From: Fagopyrum homotropicum
Taxonomy: Eukaryota > Streptophyta > Magnoliopsida > Caryophyllales > Polygonaceae
Length of the DNA stretch: 64,000 bases
NCBI GenBank assembly: GCA_033239125.1
Contig: BSWB01000001.1
Location: 28,113,501 to 28,177,500 of the forward strand
Direction: 5' to 3'
A program made the translations under genes and the position numbers. The notes beneath the pieces are model-generated. The model was given only the letters and a program-made list of their open reading frames with translations, made no database searches and had not been told where the DNA came from. Shown piece by piece: positions 21,199-32,900 of the stretch (the stretch's first letter is position 1; every line of letters starts with the position of its first letter).

Positions 21199-24016
21199 TG
21201 TAATATCCGAAATTTTAATTCCGTAGCAAACCGGATTTCGATCCGTTGATCTTTCTCTGTCTACCTAGTCGTACACACTATCTCAAAATTTTATCATTTT
21301 ATGTAACCTCACTTCACATAAAATGTTAGAATTTTATATCAAACCCTATTTTATATCATGACATGTCCTTGACAAAGTCATGACGTCCTTTGACGAGACC
21401 AAGACGAGACCATGACGAGATTTGACGAGACCATGACGAGATCATGACAAGGTCATGCATTGGCTTGACAAAGACATGACACGTTTTGACAAGGTTGTGG
21501 CAAAGCCTTAACAACATCAGCCCACTCTTATTCTTACCTTAATTTCAGCCCAACCCCTTTGCCCTACTCCAGTCCAGCTTTGCCCTACTCCAGCCCAGCT
21601 TTTGCCTTGCTCCAGCCAGCGTGGTCTCGTTGGTGTGTTGGCCCAGTGGCACGTCTAACCCAGCAAGAAGAAGAGGAGCAGCCGGTCAAACCTCCTCTCC
21701 AGCCCAAGAGCACACAACTAGGGCCACGTTCTGGACGTTTCAAAGACCGTAACTCCCCCGCAGATCACGCCTTCCTTTGCTCCCTCGTCTGATACTTTCC
21801 ATGCCCATCAGATTCCTCTTGCACACGTACAACAATTGCATCATACGAAGAAACGCACCAAGGAGAAGCCTCGTAGCAGTGAATTTGTAGCCCAGACGTC
21901 TTCCTTCTACACAACCAGTACACGGGTGGTGGTAAGCCTTCGACCCTCTGTACACAGTGGGCAACAAAGGTGTTGACCCCTCCCACTCCAGAAACATCCG
22001 TCGTCTGATCCACAGGTGAGTAGTGACTCCTTCTTTCCCTCGTGTTTGTCTTGGGTGAGCACTCTTCTGAAGGTCTATTCTGGCTTGGATCTAACACGTG
22101 CTGCCTGGACCTACTCCTATACAGATCGAGTTTGATTAGCAGACATCCCTCACCATTGATCGAGAGTAGAGACCTTCACAGTCTGGTGAGTTCCCTCCTC
22201 CTACCTCCTTGCCTCTTTCCTCTTCAACCGATCTAGTTTTTTTATGTACAGATGTGCTGATGTTTACAGCCTGGTACCGACTCGTCCGAATCTTATATTC
22301 CTCCCAAGCATAACTATCTACCTGCTACAACCCATAAAAACGTAGGTAAGAACTCAGCTCTTCCTCTTCTCTATAATTGTACATGAAGAGAAGGTGTAGA
22401 CCATGGTTTTGTCAATTACAATGAACCAAACCCTACACCTTTGTCTTCTCTATTACTCCCACCATACACTGCAGGTGAGCCTTACATTCATGATCCTTTG
22501 TACTTCCGTTTTAATTCCAAAAATTCAGTGTTGTGTAGCCATCTTTAGGGCCAGTTTTTTATGCCTTAGAGATAGGATCCACCGTTTAGTTTTTGATATG
22601 TTGTTTAGTGCCATGCATAGGTTAATATGTCAAAAGTTGGGATGAATCTAACTGTGGGATTTAGAGTTATAGAGGCTCAAAGTGGACTAGTTGTACAGTT
22701 AGAAAACATACTCAGATTTAGCTAAGTATAGAATGTGAGTTGAGAACCAACTTTGGAGATTTTTGTAGAGATGGTTGTTGGGAATTTTGGAGAGATCTTT
22801 GCCCCTATAATTAGTATGTATATCATACATGACCTAGAGAATTATTTCAGAATTTTTACATTTTTATTCGGGCTTCATATCTGGAGCAAAAGTTGGACCC
22901 TAGTGACCTTTTTAGAAGGTTAAAGAAAACATGTAACGTTCTAGTCTTGACCTAAACTCAAATTTAAGAGTTAGAATATGATAGTTAGTCTCAAGTAAGA
23001 ATTTAAGTACATATGACGAGTTTTTTTTTAAAGATTCGGGACCAAGGGTAAAATGGTCATTTTACCTTAGACTTTTTTTTAGTATTTTTCTCTTCTGATA
23101 GGATCTTACATCCTAAAAGTCCTAGACTTCTAAGTATACGGGAAATGTGTTGATCCACTTTCCTCCTTTGACAGGCAACCGAGTTTCAACAGTTACAAAT
23201 TGAGTTGTGATTAAGAGAATCGAGATCTGATTCAGTTAAGTCCTTTGGGCTTACTTAGCTAGCTTCTAGATATGAGTGAGGATAATGATAGTGGTGTTTG
23301 AATGATATGTTTATAGTTGCATTTAGTAGTAATTATACCGACCTATACAATGGCCTAAGAGTAACGGGCGGTGACATTTTGTTCAGTTAGCCTGAGGGCG
23401 CTGGGGGTTTCTTTAGAGACTAGTCCACACTCGGTTTGTAGTGATGCTACCGGCGGAGGTAAGCTAGACCTACACCCAGTTGGATAAGGAACGGAGGCGA
23501 GAACTCTAAAGAGTTCTCGTGCCACAACTGTAAAATGGAATAAGGTGAATCACTAAACTATCAAATAATAATCGGTTTGTGTGTCAGCATGATGATTGTT
23601 TATATTATCTTGGGTGTGTGTGTGCTATTCTTATTCTGCTTATACCTGGATAGTTAGCTAACTGTTTTAATTTTTGTTTAGACGTACCACAGGTTAGAGC
23701 AGATGCCGAGTGATCCGGATGGTAGTAGTCAGTCGGGGTGTCGTACTTCATAAGACGGGTTGCAGTCCTTTCTTTATGTTGGTCTTTTGATTATGACTTT
23801 TTTTTCATTTTCTCAATTTGTGAGACTTTGTTATTTCCGGCTGTTAGTATTTTTGGTCACATTCATGACTTTATTAAACATACTTTATGATTTCTAGTTT
23901 TTCCTTATATGTGCATTGTTGCAAGATCTAGTTAAGTTGGTGTCAAACTAAGGTCGGGACTCACTGTGAGGTCCTAACCAGTAGCTCCCCGAGTTCTGAA
24001 AACTTGGGGTGCTACA
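21199..24016 (+). repeat. Solo LTR of a Tekay-like Ty3/gypsy element
   Basis: Begins TGTAATATCCG and ends CTTGGGGTGCTACA. The reverse complement of its end (TGTAGCACCCCAAGTTTT, then GGACCTCACAGTGAGTCCCG) matches the equivalent edge of the Tekay-like LTRs at 9234 and 50205. It is flanked by TTGAT (21194-21198) and TTAAT (24017-24021), a 5-bp duplication with one change. No internal region is present, so it is a solo LTR left by LTR-LTR recombination. At 2.8 kb it is long, as usual for this lineage. Short ORFs inside are not genes. Confidence 0.72.
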
Positions 24017-24305
24017 TTAATAGCTCTGTTGTTTTTAGAGCTCCTGTTTCCAATTTTAAAGATATTCTCGAGCTGTTGTTTCCTTTTTCAGTGTAATTTT
24101 CTAGAGCTTATAAAATACTGTTTCCATTTTAAATTTGGATTCCCTTTATTCGATTTGGTTTATTTTTGAGAACTTATAATGTTATGAAGATAAATACTGT
24201 TTCGATTTGATTAATATCTGAAAACAGAATTTAAAATTTTATGATATTTGATTCATAAATCGAATTTAAAATTTATTGTTATATGATTAAAATAACAGTA
24301 AATTT
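24017..24305. other. No gene recognised
   Basis: AT-rich stretch between the solo LTR and the Helitron helicase fragment, possibly an intron or spacer of the broken Helitron. Confidence 0.35.
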
Positions 24306-24387
24306 TAAATTCGGGATTCCAATTATGTTAATAAGGAACATTGACCAGTCTGCCGGTTTTGTGTAATGGCACTAGGTTGATAGTGAG
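24306..24387 (+). pseudogene. Helitron helicase fragment, left of the LTR insertion
   Basis: The frame reads GIPIMLIRNIDQSAG, then after a one-base shift CNGTRLIVS. This is the conserved stretch of the PIF1-type helicase of plant Helitron RepHel proteins. It stops at the 5-bp GTGAG duplication where the gag-protease LTR element entered, and resumes at 29849. Confidence 0.7.
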
Positions 24388-25356
24388 TGATGTGGGACCA
24401 TTTTCGACACTTTCCATACAAGGACCCATCACTAGGTCAAGAGCTAGAAGGATCCAAGAGAAGACATCATCAAAAAAGATCAAGGGGAGTTGGAAATGAA
24501 GAAATCGATCCACATCATGAAGAAATCGGTCGATTTTCTTAAATCGGTCGATCTCTTCTTCTGCAAGTCGATTTTTCTCCTTTTCAACATATCTAGAAGA
24601 TCCGGCCATGATCTTTATCTTTTGACAATTATATCTTGTAATAATTCCTTAAATCTCTCAAACTATCTTAAGGAATTATTTAGATTCTATCTTTTTAGAT
24701 TTTATTTTATATCTTTTAGTAGATATCTTTCTTAGATTATCTTTTCAAAGGATATATTTTATAGATCATATCTTTTTAGTTTATCCTAGTCTTAGTAGGT
24801 TTAATCTCCCCTATAAATAGCCTTAGAGGGGGAGATTGTTAGATAGTTGAGTTGTGATTATATTTTCCACATTATTGTGAGATACTTCTGACTTCGCTCA
24901 CGAGGTTTGCATTTTATCATTTCTATTTAATCAAAAGGAGAGTTTTTGGTTGAAAAGTTGTGAATCTTTGCTAGGTTGTTCTTGTGTGTGTTAATCTTGT
25001 TGATGGTTGGTGCTACAAGTCAAACTAGTCCCTCCTTGTGCTTGTCTTATCTAGAAGACTTGTGTAAGGTTAAAGAAGGAAGGGTGAAAGGTAATTCTTT
25101 GTTAAGGGTTTTAATCCATCAAGCTCAAGGTTCTTTGCAAGTCTTATAATAGTCCTATCTTCCTATATTAATCATTTATCATTCCATATTCATCTTCTTA
25201 TCTTTCCATATCATTCACTAATCCGTATTCTGAGTTCATCGAAAAATCGACCTGTTCTTGAGATAAATCGTCCGATTTTTCTATAGAACAACCCGATTTT
25301 TATTCCGGTTAAGGACTTTCAATCTAGAACGGGAACTGCGGCTCATCCCTGTATCA
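24388..25356 (+). repeat. 5' LTR of the gag-protease element
   Basis: TGATGTGGGACC...CCTGTATCA, matching 28878-29848. It contains AAATCGGTCGATTTTC-type palindromic motifs near 24525 and 24543 and AAATCGACC/CCGATTTTT pieces near 25245-25300. A TATA-like CCTATAAATAGCC lies near 24810. Confidence 0.88.
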
Positions 25357-25359
25357 AAG

Positions 25360-25372
25360 TGGTATCAAAGCT
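25360..25372 (+). promoter_or_regulatory. Primer-binding site, Met-tRNA type
   Basis: TGGTATCAAAGCT, three bases after the LTR, one change from the usual TGGTATCAGAGC. Confidence 0.8.
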
Positions 25373-26292
25373 AATCGATTGAAGTCCGAACGTTCATCAA
25401 AAGGTTTGATTTTTTTGAGTCTTCTTTGAGTCTTCAAAAGTTGAGTCTTTTCTTGTTCGCTATCTTTGCGAGATTATTTGAGTTTAACGTGCGTTGATTT
25501 GTGTAAGTTCGGGAAGAGAGAAACGCTATCAACCAAACATAAGCCAACCGTTGAACTTTGAAACCTCGCCAATAAAAAAAAGAGAAGAAAGAAAAGAAAA
25601 GAAAGTTCTTGAACGTCGAATCCAATCGATTTTTGACAAGAAAAATCGGCTTGTTCATCAATAAATCGACCGGTTTTTCACCCGATTTTTGCTACTATTG
25701 CCAAAATTCAAAGAAATCTTTGAGGCATACTTTGCAGAATTGAAGTGCACCCTATGCAAGAGTACTACAACAGAAGAGTTCCAGTATATACCTTGAAACA
25801 GTCAAAGAGATCTAGCCATAACCAAACCCAAAGCTGGCTATCTCTCTTTCTTAACTTCGCAACTCAAGGTACATTCTTCTCTCTTCTTAATCTCTTGTGT
25901 GCTTTTCTTAGCCCTTTCTACTCTAAACAAATTGAGTCTTTTCTTTCGGTGTGTTAGTTAGTCTCTTTGCTTTCTAACATACTAGTTGTGTCATACTTGC
26001 AATACTTCTTTCTACCTTGAATCTTTGTGTGAAGAGACCTACAACAGGAAACCTTGCGCTAACTTCCAACACAAGAACCTTTCTTCCGAACCCAAGTTAA
26101 CTACTTGAGACACCCAAGGGAGTTCTATTGGATGCTAGTGCATTGATTAGTAAAGGAGCATTAATCCATCCAAGACAACTACAACAAACCAACTTGTGAT
26201 TCACAACGAGTGTGAGTGCGAGAGAAGACAAGTAAGAAACCTTGTTTTCACTAATATCACACGTTTGTTGTTACTTTATGTGTTTGTGCAGA
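25373..26292 (+). other. Untranslated leader of the gag-protease element
   Basis: No gene. It carries several AATCGATTTTT, AAATCGACCGG and CCCGATTTTTG motif pieces at about 25624-25690. A TTTGTGCAG acceptor-like site directly precedes the gag start. Confidence 0.5.
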
Positions 26293-28483
26293 ATGTCTAA
26301 AAGTCCACAAGGATCACCACGAGGTGACCTAAATAACCCCAAAACCAATGACCAACTATCCCAACTCATAAAGATGGTCTCGGGATTAACTGAACGGATG
26401 GAACAACTAGAAACTCGTCCTAGAGAAGAAAAATCGATCCAAAAAATCGACCCTCACCCGATTTTTTGTCCGATTTTCTCTTCTGGAATGGGCGAAAGCT
26501 CACAAAATCCTCCATTACCTCCAGCCCCGGATCCAAGACGTCATCGAGGATCAGGTACACCTCATCATAATCCCAATTTCCAGTTTCCTAACGCAACCAA
26601 TGTTGTCTATGAATTCCAGGAACTAGAAGAGGAGGTTGATGACGAGAGGTGGAGAGGTTACCCTAGGCGCAATCCGCAACCTAGGAGAAGACAAGACTTG
26701 GAACAATATAGACCTTACCAAGACAACGATGGAATGGGAAGGGTAAAGGTCAAGATTCCGAGTTTTGAGGGCAAAGTAGATCCGGACGTTTACATAGAAT
26801 GGGAGACTAAAATTGAACAAATTTGGTCTTGCCATACTTTTAATGAGAAAAGGAAGGTCTAACTTGCTGTGTTTGAATTCCAAGCTAGGATATGCCCTAA
26901 TTTGGTGGGATCACCTCCTCAAAGAACGGAGACGAACTTTAGAGCCGGAAATCCATACTTGGGAACACATGAAGGCATTGATGAGAGCAAGATTCATACC
27001 TCCTTATTACGCTAGGGAAGTAAGGCAAAGGCTGGAGAACTTCAAGCAAGATACCCGCAGCGTAAAGGAAACTTACACCTTCATGCAAATGGCGATGATC
27101 AAGGCTAATGTCCACGAGGATGAGGAGTCTACTATGGCTCGATTTTTAAGAACTTTACATCCATCATTAGCTAATGAAATTGATCTATATCCATATGATA
27201 ATATGACTAACTTACTGCACTTGGCTATTAGGGTAGAAAAGAAGCTCCAAGGACAGAACCAAGAGACGAATCATTGGAACCAAAACAAAAATCGACCCAA
27301 TCAAGAAAAAATCGGCCGATCTCTGGACCGATTTTCTTCCCAGGGAGAGTCTCGGAGTGGAAGCCATAGCCAAGAAGTCTTGAAAGCCTCATCATCCAAT
27401 CCCCAAATGTCTAAACCTTTGAATGAGCCTTCAAAGGACCCTAAAGGGAGTACTTCTAACTCTACTTTACATTCTAGAGACATTGTATGTTTTAAATGCC
27501 AAGGTAGAGGTCATTATAAGAAGGATTGTCCTAACAATAAAGTTTTATTCATTAATCAACATGGGGAATATGAAAGTGAAGAAGATCCTAAAAGTGCTAG
27601 TGAAAGTGATGAGAGTTGCGAATTTGAACATGGAGAATCTTTGATTGCTAGAAGAACTTTGCATGTTAATTTTTCTCTTAGTAAAAATAACCAACGAGAA
27701 AATTTCTTTCATACTAGGTGTCTTGTCAAGGCAAAGGTGTGTAATATGATCATTGATGGAGGTAGTTGTTGTAATATTGCTAGCATTGAAATGGTTAATA
27801 AGTTGCAACTTACGTTTTATCACCCTAAACCCTATAAACTTACATGGATGAATGATTGTGGAACTTTGAAAGTCAACAAGCAAGTTAAGGTGACTATCAT
27901 AATAGGACATTATACTGATGAAATCTTATGTGATGTGGTACCTATGCAGGCTTGTCATATTTTATTAGGTCGTCCATGGCAATATGATCGGAAAGTAGAA
28001 CATGATGGTCATACCAACAAATACATGTTCACTTTCAATGGAAAAAGGGTGAAACTGAAGCCTATGAGCCCTTTACAAATCATTGAGACCTATGAGAAGC
28101 AAAAGAAAGGAGGCAAGGAACGAGCATTGGAGAGAGAAGTGGTCGAAGAACCATCCAGTGAAGAAAATCGACCTGTTCTTAGCACCAGATCGGTCGATTT
28201 TCCTGGAAGTCATTCGATTTTTCATCAAAATCAATCCACTACAGCCACCAATGCAACACCTTCAAGGGCTCCTTTGGTTGATCTAAAACCACTACAGATT
28301 GAGCACAATCCTATGAATTTTCAGGTTATATCATTCATGTCTTTGGATGAATTCATTGAAAGATGTGTGCTTAAGGAAGTTAGAAATTATCACTCTTTCA
28401 TATCTTCTCGTTGTCATGACTATTCAATTCAGTTATTTTCCTTAACTTCTTTTGATCTTATACCGTTGTTTTTCGGGAAGTGA
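26293..28483 (+). pseudogene. gag-protease gene with stop and frameshift
   Basis: Starts MSKSPQGSPRGD at 26293. The first frame ends at a TAA at 26860-26862, where the family usually has a lysine codon. About 20-30 bases later the reading moves to the next frame (GYALIWWDHLLKERRR) and stays open to 28483. Domains in order: disordered N-terminus; retrotransposon gag domain (IWWDHL to about AIRVEKKLQ); CCHC zinc knuckle CFKCQGRGHYKKDC near 27490; retropepsin-like domain around MIIDGGSCCNIAS (near 27750) ending in HILLGRPWQYDRKV. The protease active site reads D-G-G instead of D-T/S-G, a form common in this plant gypsy group. No reverse transcriptase follows. A stop plus a frameshift mean no full Gag-PR without recoding. 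Confidence 0.85.
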
Positions 28484-28877
28484 GTAAGTGTCTTTGTAGG
28501 AAGTTTAGGAGAGAACAAAGGAGATCAAATGGATATAATATTGTTGGATCCCGGAGATATTAAGGAACCACCACCGGGAGAGGATGGAATTGTAGTTCAT
28601 TCTCAATTACCATCATCAACATCAACATGTGAATACTTAGTAAGATCGCGACCATTCCTGAAGCAAACCCTCATTCGAGATGGATATTTGATGACCGAGA
28701 TTCATTAATGTTGAGTGTTGCACGAATCGTCTTCAAGCTACGAGTTCTACAAACCTCCAGAGATCCTCCAGGAGAAGGAAAGCTGTAGTACTTATCATTA
28801 CAAAACTTGAATTCCGAGGTGACTAGTGATGAGCAAGACGAAGATTCGAGGACGAATCCTTGTCAAGAAGGGGAGTC
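28484..28877 (+). other. 3' internal region of the gag-protease element
   Basis: Short non-coding or decayed stretch between protease and the right LTR. Where a full element would carry reverse transcriptase, RNase H and integrase there are only about 400 bases. It ends with purine-rich GTCAAGAAGGGGAGTC, the likely polypurine tract. Confidence 0.55.
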
Positions 28878-29848
28878 TGATTTGGGACCATCTTCGACAC
28901 TTTCCATACAAGGACTCATCACTAGGTCAAGAGCTAAAAGGATCCAAGAGAAGACATCATCAAGGAAGATCAAGGGGAGTTGGAAATGAAGAAATCGATC
29001 CACATCATGAAGAAATCGGTCGATTTTCTTAAATCGGTCGATCTCTTCTTCTACAAGTCGACTTTTCTCCTTTTCAACATATCTAGAAGATCCGGCCATG
29101 ATCTTTATCTTTTGGCAATTATATCTTGTAATAATTTCTTAAATCTCTCAAACTATCTTAAGGAATTATTTAGATTCTATCTTTTTAGATTTTATATTTT
29201 TATATCTTTTAAAAGATATCTTTCTTAGATTATCTTTTCAAAGGATATATTTTATAGATCATATCTTTTTAGTTTATCCTAGTCTTAGTAGGTTTAATCT
29301 CCCCTATAAATAGCCTTAGAGGGGGAGATTGTTAGATAGTTGAGTTATAATTATATTTTCCACATTATTGTGAGATACTTGTGACTTCGCTCACGAGGTT
29401 TGCATTTTATCATTTCTATTCAATCAAAAGGAGAGTTTTTTGTTGAAAAGCTATGAATCTTTGCTAGATTGTTCTTGCGTGTGTTAATCTTATTGAAGGT
29501 TGGTGCTACAAGTCAAACTAGTCCCTTCTTGTGCTTGTCTTATCTAGAAGGCTTGTGTAAGGTTAAAGAAGGAAGGGTGAAAGGTAATTCTTTGTTAAGG
29601 GTTTTGATCCATCAAGCTCAAGGTTCTTTGCAAGTCTTATAATAGTCCTATCTTCCTATATTAATCATTTATCATTCCATATTCATCTTCTTATCTTTCC
29701 ATACCATTCACTAATCCGTATTTTGAGTTCATCCAAAAATCGACCTTTCTTGAGATAAATCGTCCGATTTTTCTATAGAACAACCCGATTTTAATTCCAG
29801 TTAAGGACTTTCAATCTAGATCGGGAACTGCGGTTTATCCCCGCATCA
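28878..29848 (+). repeat. 3' LTR of the gag-protease element
   Basis: TGATTTGGGACC...CCCGCATCA, followed by the GTGAG target duplication. Confidence 0.88.
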
Positions 29849-30217
29849 GTGAGGAGACTTGAAAAACATATCATCGAGGCATAAATATTATCCGGTAACA
29901 ACATTGGGAAGAAAGTCTTCATTCCGCGGACGGTTCTTTCTCCTTCAAATTCAAAATTTCCATTTAGTTTTCAAAGGAGTCAGTTCCCTGTTATGGTGTG
30001 TTTTGCCATGACTATAAAAAAAAGTCAAGGGCAGTCACTTGCACACGTTGGATTATATTTGCCTAGACCGGTATTCAGTAATGGACAATTTAATGTGGCT
30101 ATTTCAAGGGTTACTAGTAGGGACGGATTGAGGATTATGATATGTGACCATACAACCAAATTGGACCATACTACAAATAATGTGGTCTATAACGAAGTGT
30201 TCCGTAACATTGATTGA
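29849..30217 (+). pseudogene. Helitron helicase C-terminal fragment
   Basis: Continues the helicase broken at 24387: RRLEKHIIEA, one in-frame stop, then ILSGNNIGKKVFIPRTV, QFPVMVCFAMTIKKSQGQSL, LPRPVFSNGQFNVAISRVTS and RDGLRIMI, the C-terminal motifs of the PIF1-like helicase of plant Helitrons (motif VI is the AISRVTSRDGL region). It ends at a normal stop at 30215-30217. The Rep endonuclease and the N-terminal helicase are not seen in the window. It is broken by the LTR insertion, one stop and one frameshift. Confidence 0.85.
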
Positions 30218-30783
30218 TGTACTTATTTTATAACTATTTTTACACATTAAATCGAATAATTTCAAATTATCTGTATATTGAATATAGTTATATATCTATA
30301 GTAAAAGTTAAAAAGAATAGAATTAAATATTTGAGGTTGATTATAGTTTTTTTTCAAAGCTGGTGATTCAAGAATGCTCACAGCCTATATCTATTTGATC
30401 TGTTGCGGAATACTCACTGTATTATATATCCATTATTATTATTATTGTTGTTGTTGTTGTTGTTGTTGTTGTTATTATGTAATTTGTTTTGGATATTTTC
30501 ATTTTTTGAGTTCATTTTCAATTTGTTGTTTGACTTGTAAAAATTATAACACTTATATAGTGAACACTTCTTGCTTGTTATGCGCCCAGATGTAGTCATA
30601 TTTATATGGCGAATTGAGTCGACAATTAAGTGAGTTTTTTTATTTGTTTTAATTACAAGTCAGCATTACATGAAAAGTTGTATCCATATATTATTAAAAA
30701 AAATACTCTTATACAAAGCAATGTCCACGTATATGCATACATATTTTTCTCAAAACCCGTGCAAGGCACGGGTCTTAAACTAG
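30218..30783 (+). mobile_element. 3' end of the autonomous-type Helitron, with terminal hairpin
   Basis: Downstream of the helicase stop is AT-rich sequence ending in the hairpin ACCCGTGC-aag-GCACGGGT (30755-30773) and CTAG (30780-30783) followed by T. The hairpin is nearly identical to those at 17384, 19221 and 52730, so the shorter Helitrons in this window probably used the machinery of this family. Confidence 0.75.
30432..30475. repeat. ATT/GTT trinucleotide microsatellite
   Basis: TTA repeats passing into about nine TTG repeats. It creates a spurious cysteine-rich ORF. Confidence 0.95.
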
Positions 30784-31974
30784 TTAGCTATTATAAGGGT
30801 ATATTATGTCAAAATATTATAGCATATCATCATTCGAGAGAAGAAGACACGACACTCGAGCAAGGAGTACAAGCCTAAGTCGGTGGAACCACTCAATGCT
30901 CAAGAGAAACCCATACGACCAAGAAAGACAAAGCACTCAAGGTAGTCGAGCATCGAGTGAAAGTAACTTGTGTAACTAACTCTTGCAACTTGCTCTACTT
31001 GCACCCAGGGGACCACGACTTCTAGGCCTATATAAGGGGCATTTGGCTTATTGTAAAATGTACAAATTCGCACTCTCTTAGTTAGTATTTTGGTTGTAGA
31101 AATAACATTTGAAGTTTGAATTGGCCGAATTTGGAATTAATCAAAGGAAGGCATTGGTGTTCTTCATTCTTATTCTTGCTAGATCTTATTCCCAATTTGT
31201 TTTGCTCATAACTTTGGATTGGTAAGTCCAAATTCGTCCATTATTTTTCATACATTCTGCATTTCTTATCTATTTTGCAACCATGTCTACTTTGCAACCA
31301 TGTCACTTATTTCTACAGTTACCATGTCCACATTATTTATGTGTGAGTAGTTCCCTTGCTAGATTTTGGGGTGAAAATCCTCAAATCATGCTAGACTAGT
31401 ATTGTTCTTGTGTTGTATTTATGATTTGAAGGAAAACCTAAGCATGTTAGTAGCATATATGAGGGATTGAATCTACTTGTTATTCATTCATGTTGGATCT
31501 ATTTTGAATGTCAGATGTTAGACTATCACTAGTTTAAATTGTTCTAATAGAACATTGTGTATTTCCAAGCATGAATGAATGATGTTTAGATTAACTATTC
31601 AAGTTGAGACTTATAAGTGATGTGAGGATGATTGTGCAATGTTGATATGCTTATCATGCTAGAGTAGAGAGATTATGGCCGAAAGAGCTATTTTCCCTAC
31701 TTGTGATGTTATTGTTTAAATTATGGTGATATTGAATAATATAAGCAGATAGAAAATACCATGTGATCCTTATGTTGTCTAGTATCATAATAATTGTTAC
31801 CAAGCTTAATCAACTAGTATGCAAATAACAAACATCATGTGATGCAAATTAGTTGACATAAAGTCATATGTTGTGACAAAGCTCACCTAATTATTCAAGT
31901 TATCTTCATATTTCCCTTCATTGATTGAACATAACTTGCTTGAGTAAGAATCCGTAGGTCATTGCCTTTAAGGC
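30784..31974. other. No gene recognised; LTR-like debris
   Basis: A CTATATAAGGGG TATA-like box at about 31031, preceded by a GAGAAGAAGACACGAC stretch, looks like the promoter of a decayed LTR, but no repeat partner or primer-binding site was found. Confidence 0.35.
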
Positions 31975-32900
31975 CCTGATACCACTTTGAAATGCATAAA
32001 ACGCACAGGTCGAAGGCTAGAGGGCCGTTCAAACAAGAACAAGAACAAAAACAGTTATAACGAGGTTCGGAAAAATTTCCTACTCCTTGGGGCCTCAAGA
32101 CATCACCCAATCCACTATCAAAATGAATCAAAGAAAAATACAAGAGCAAATATATGAAAAACAAATCCGAACAACTTGTAGACTTAAGGGTAAGCATGTC
32201 CACGGGTCGGACATGCCGGGTCACGGGTCCGGGAAGGGCGACCCGGACCCTGACCCGCCATATTGGCCAAACCGCCGGGTCAAGGGTCGGACCCGGTGGG
32301 TTGACATGTTTTTTTAAATCCAAATTTTTTTAAAAAAAAAAAGAAAAGCGATTGTAGGCGGGTCGACCCGCCGACGGGTTTGCCCAACGACTAAAAATAG
32401 CGGTTGGGTTCGATTTTTTTTTTCTTCCAAAATTGACCGTTGACGGGTTGACCCGCCGGGTCTGCGGGTAAGGATCATCTTGACCCTTACCCGCACCCGT
32501 AACCCGCCGGGTCACGGGTTACCCATGACCGTGGACATGCTTACTTAAGGGATTAACCTTAGATAGTCTCAACAAAGCATTAGCTTTATAAAAGAAAGAT
32601 AGAAGAAACAAACAAGAAGCAAAAACCATGAAGAACTATCTTCTTTGCTTCTATAGAAAGGGAGAGAAGGGAGAAGCTGTTGAAAAATATTGTAACGTCC
32701 TTCTGTTGCACAACTGAAACTTTGTGCTTATAAATGAGCTCCCATCAAGACCTAAAAATGAAGTGCAGCGTTTTACTTTGACTGATTCGGGCCTCATAAA
32801 ATAGTTTCATCTCCAACCCAGTCAGCAAGCTTAAGAAAGACCCACCATCATATAAAACTGCAGCTTGAGCTTTATGTTGTAATCCAGTCAACAAGATGGT
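31975..32900 (-). mobile_element. Decayed LTR with Met-tRNA-type PBS, probably copia-like
   Basis: On the minus strand TGGTATCAGGGCC (31988-31976) is a primer-binding site. Upstream of it (32040-32110 on the plus strand) is an AACGAGGTTCGGAAA...CTACTCCTTGGGGCCTC block of the kind found at the 3' end of plant copia LTRs. No partner LTR is visible. A hAT MITE interrupts it at 32191-32543. Confidence 0.4.
32191..32543. mobile_element. hAT-type MITE, 353 bp, with perfect 8-bp TSD
   Basis: Terminal inverted repeats TAAGCATGTCCACGG / CCGTGGACATGCTTA, flanked by CTTAAGGG on both sides (32183-32190 and 32544-32551). An 8-bp duplication and a T/CA-G/A-rich TIR fit the hAT superfamily. The interior is GC-rich with many GGGTC/GACCC repeats (GACCCGCCGGGT type), able to fold on itself. 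No ORF for a transposase. Confidence 0.9.

Larger units (their letters stand above)
24388..29848 (+). mobile_element. Non-autonomous gag-protease LTR retrotransposon (TR-GAG-like)
   Basis: Complete element: LTRs 24388-25356 and 28878-29848, Met-tRNA-type PBS at 25360, gag and protease coding region 26293-28483, purine-rich tract GAAGGGGAG before the right LTR, and perfect 5-bp target duplications GTGAG at 24383-24387 and 29849-29853. Neither reverse transcriptase nor integrase is present, so it must borrow them; elements with this content are known in plants as TR-GAGs. The LTRs differ at scattered positions. The gag frame is broken, so even Gag is probably no longer made. It is inserted inside a Helitron helicase gene. 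Confidence 0.88.

Noticed and set aside
30374..30595. Cysteine-rich small ORF
   Set aside because: The cysteine run comes from the TTG microsatellite; there is no signal peptide or conserved pattern.
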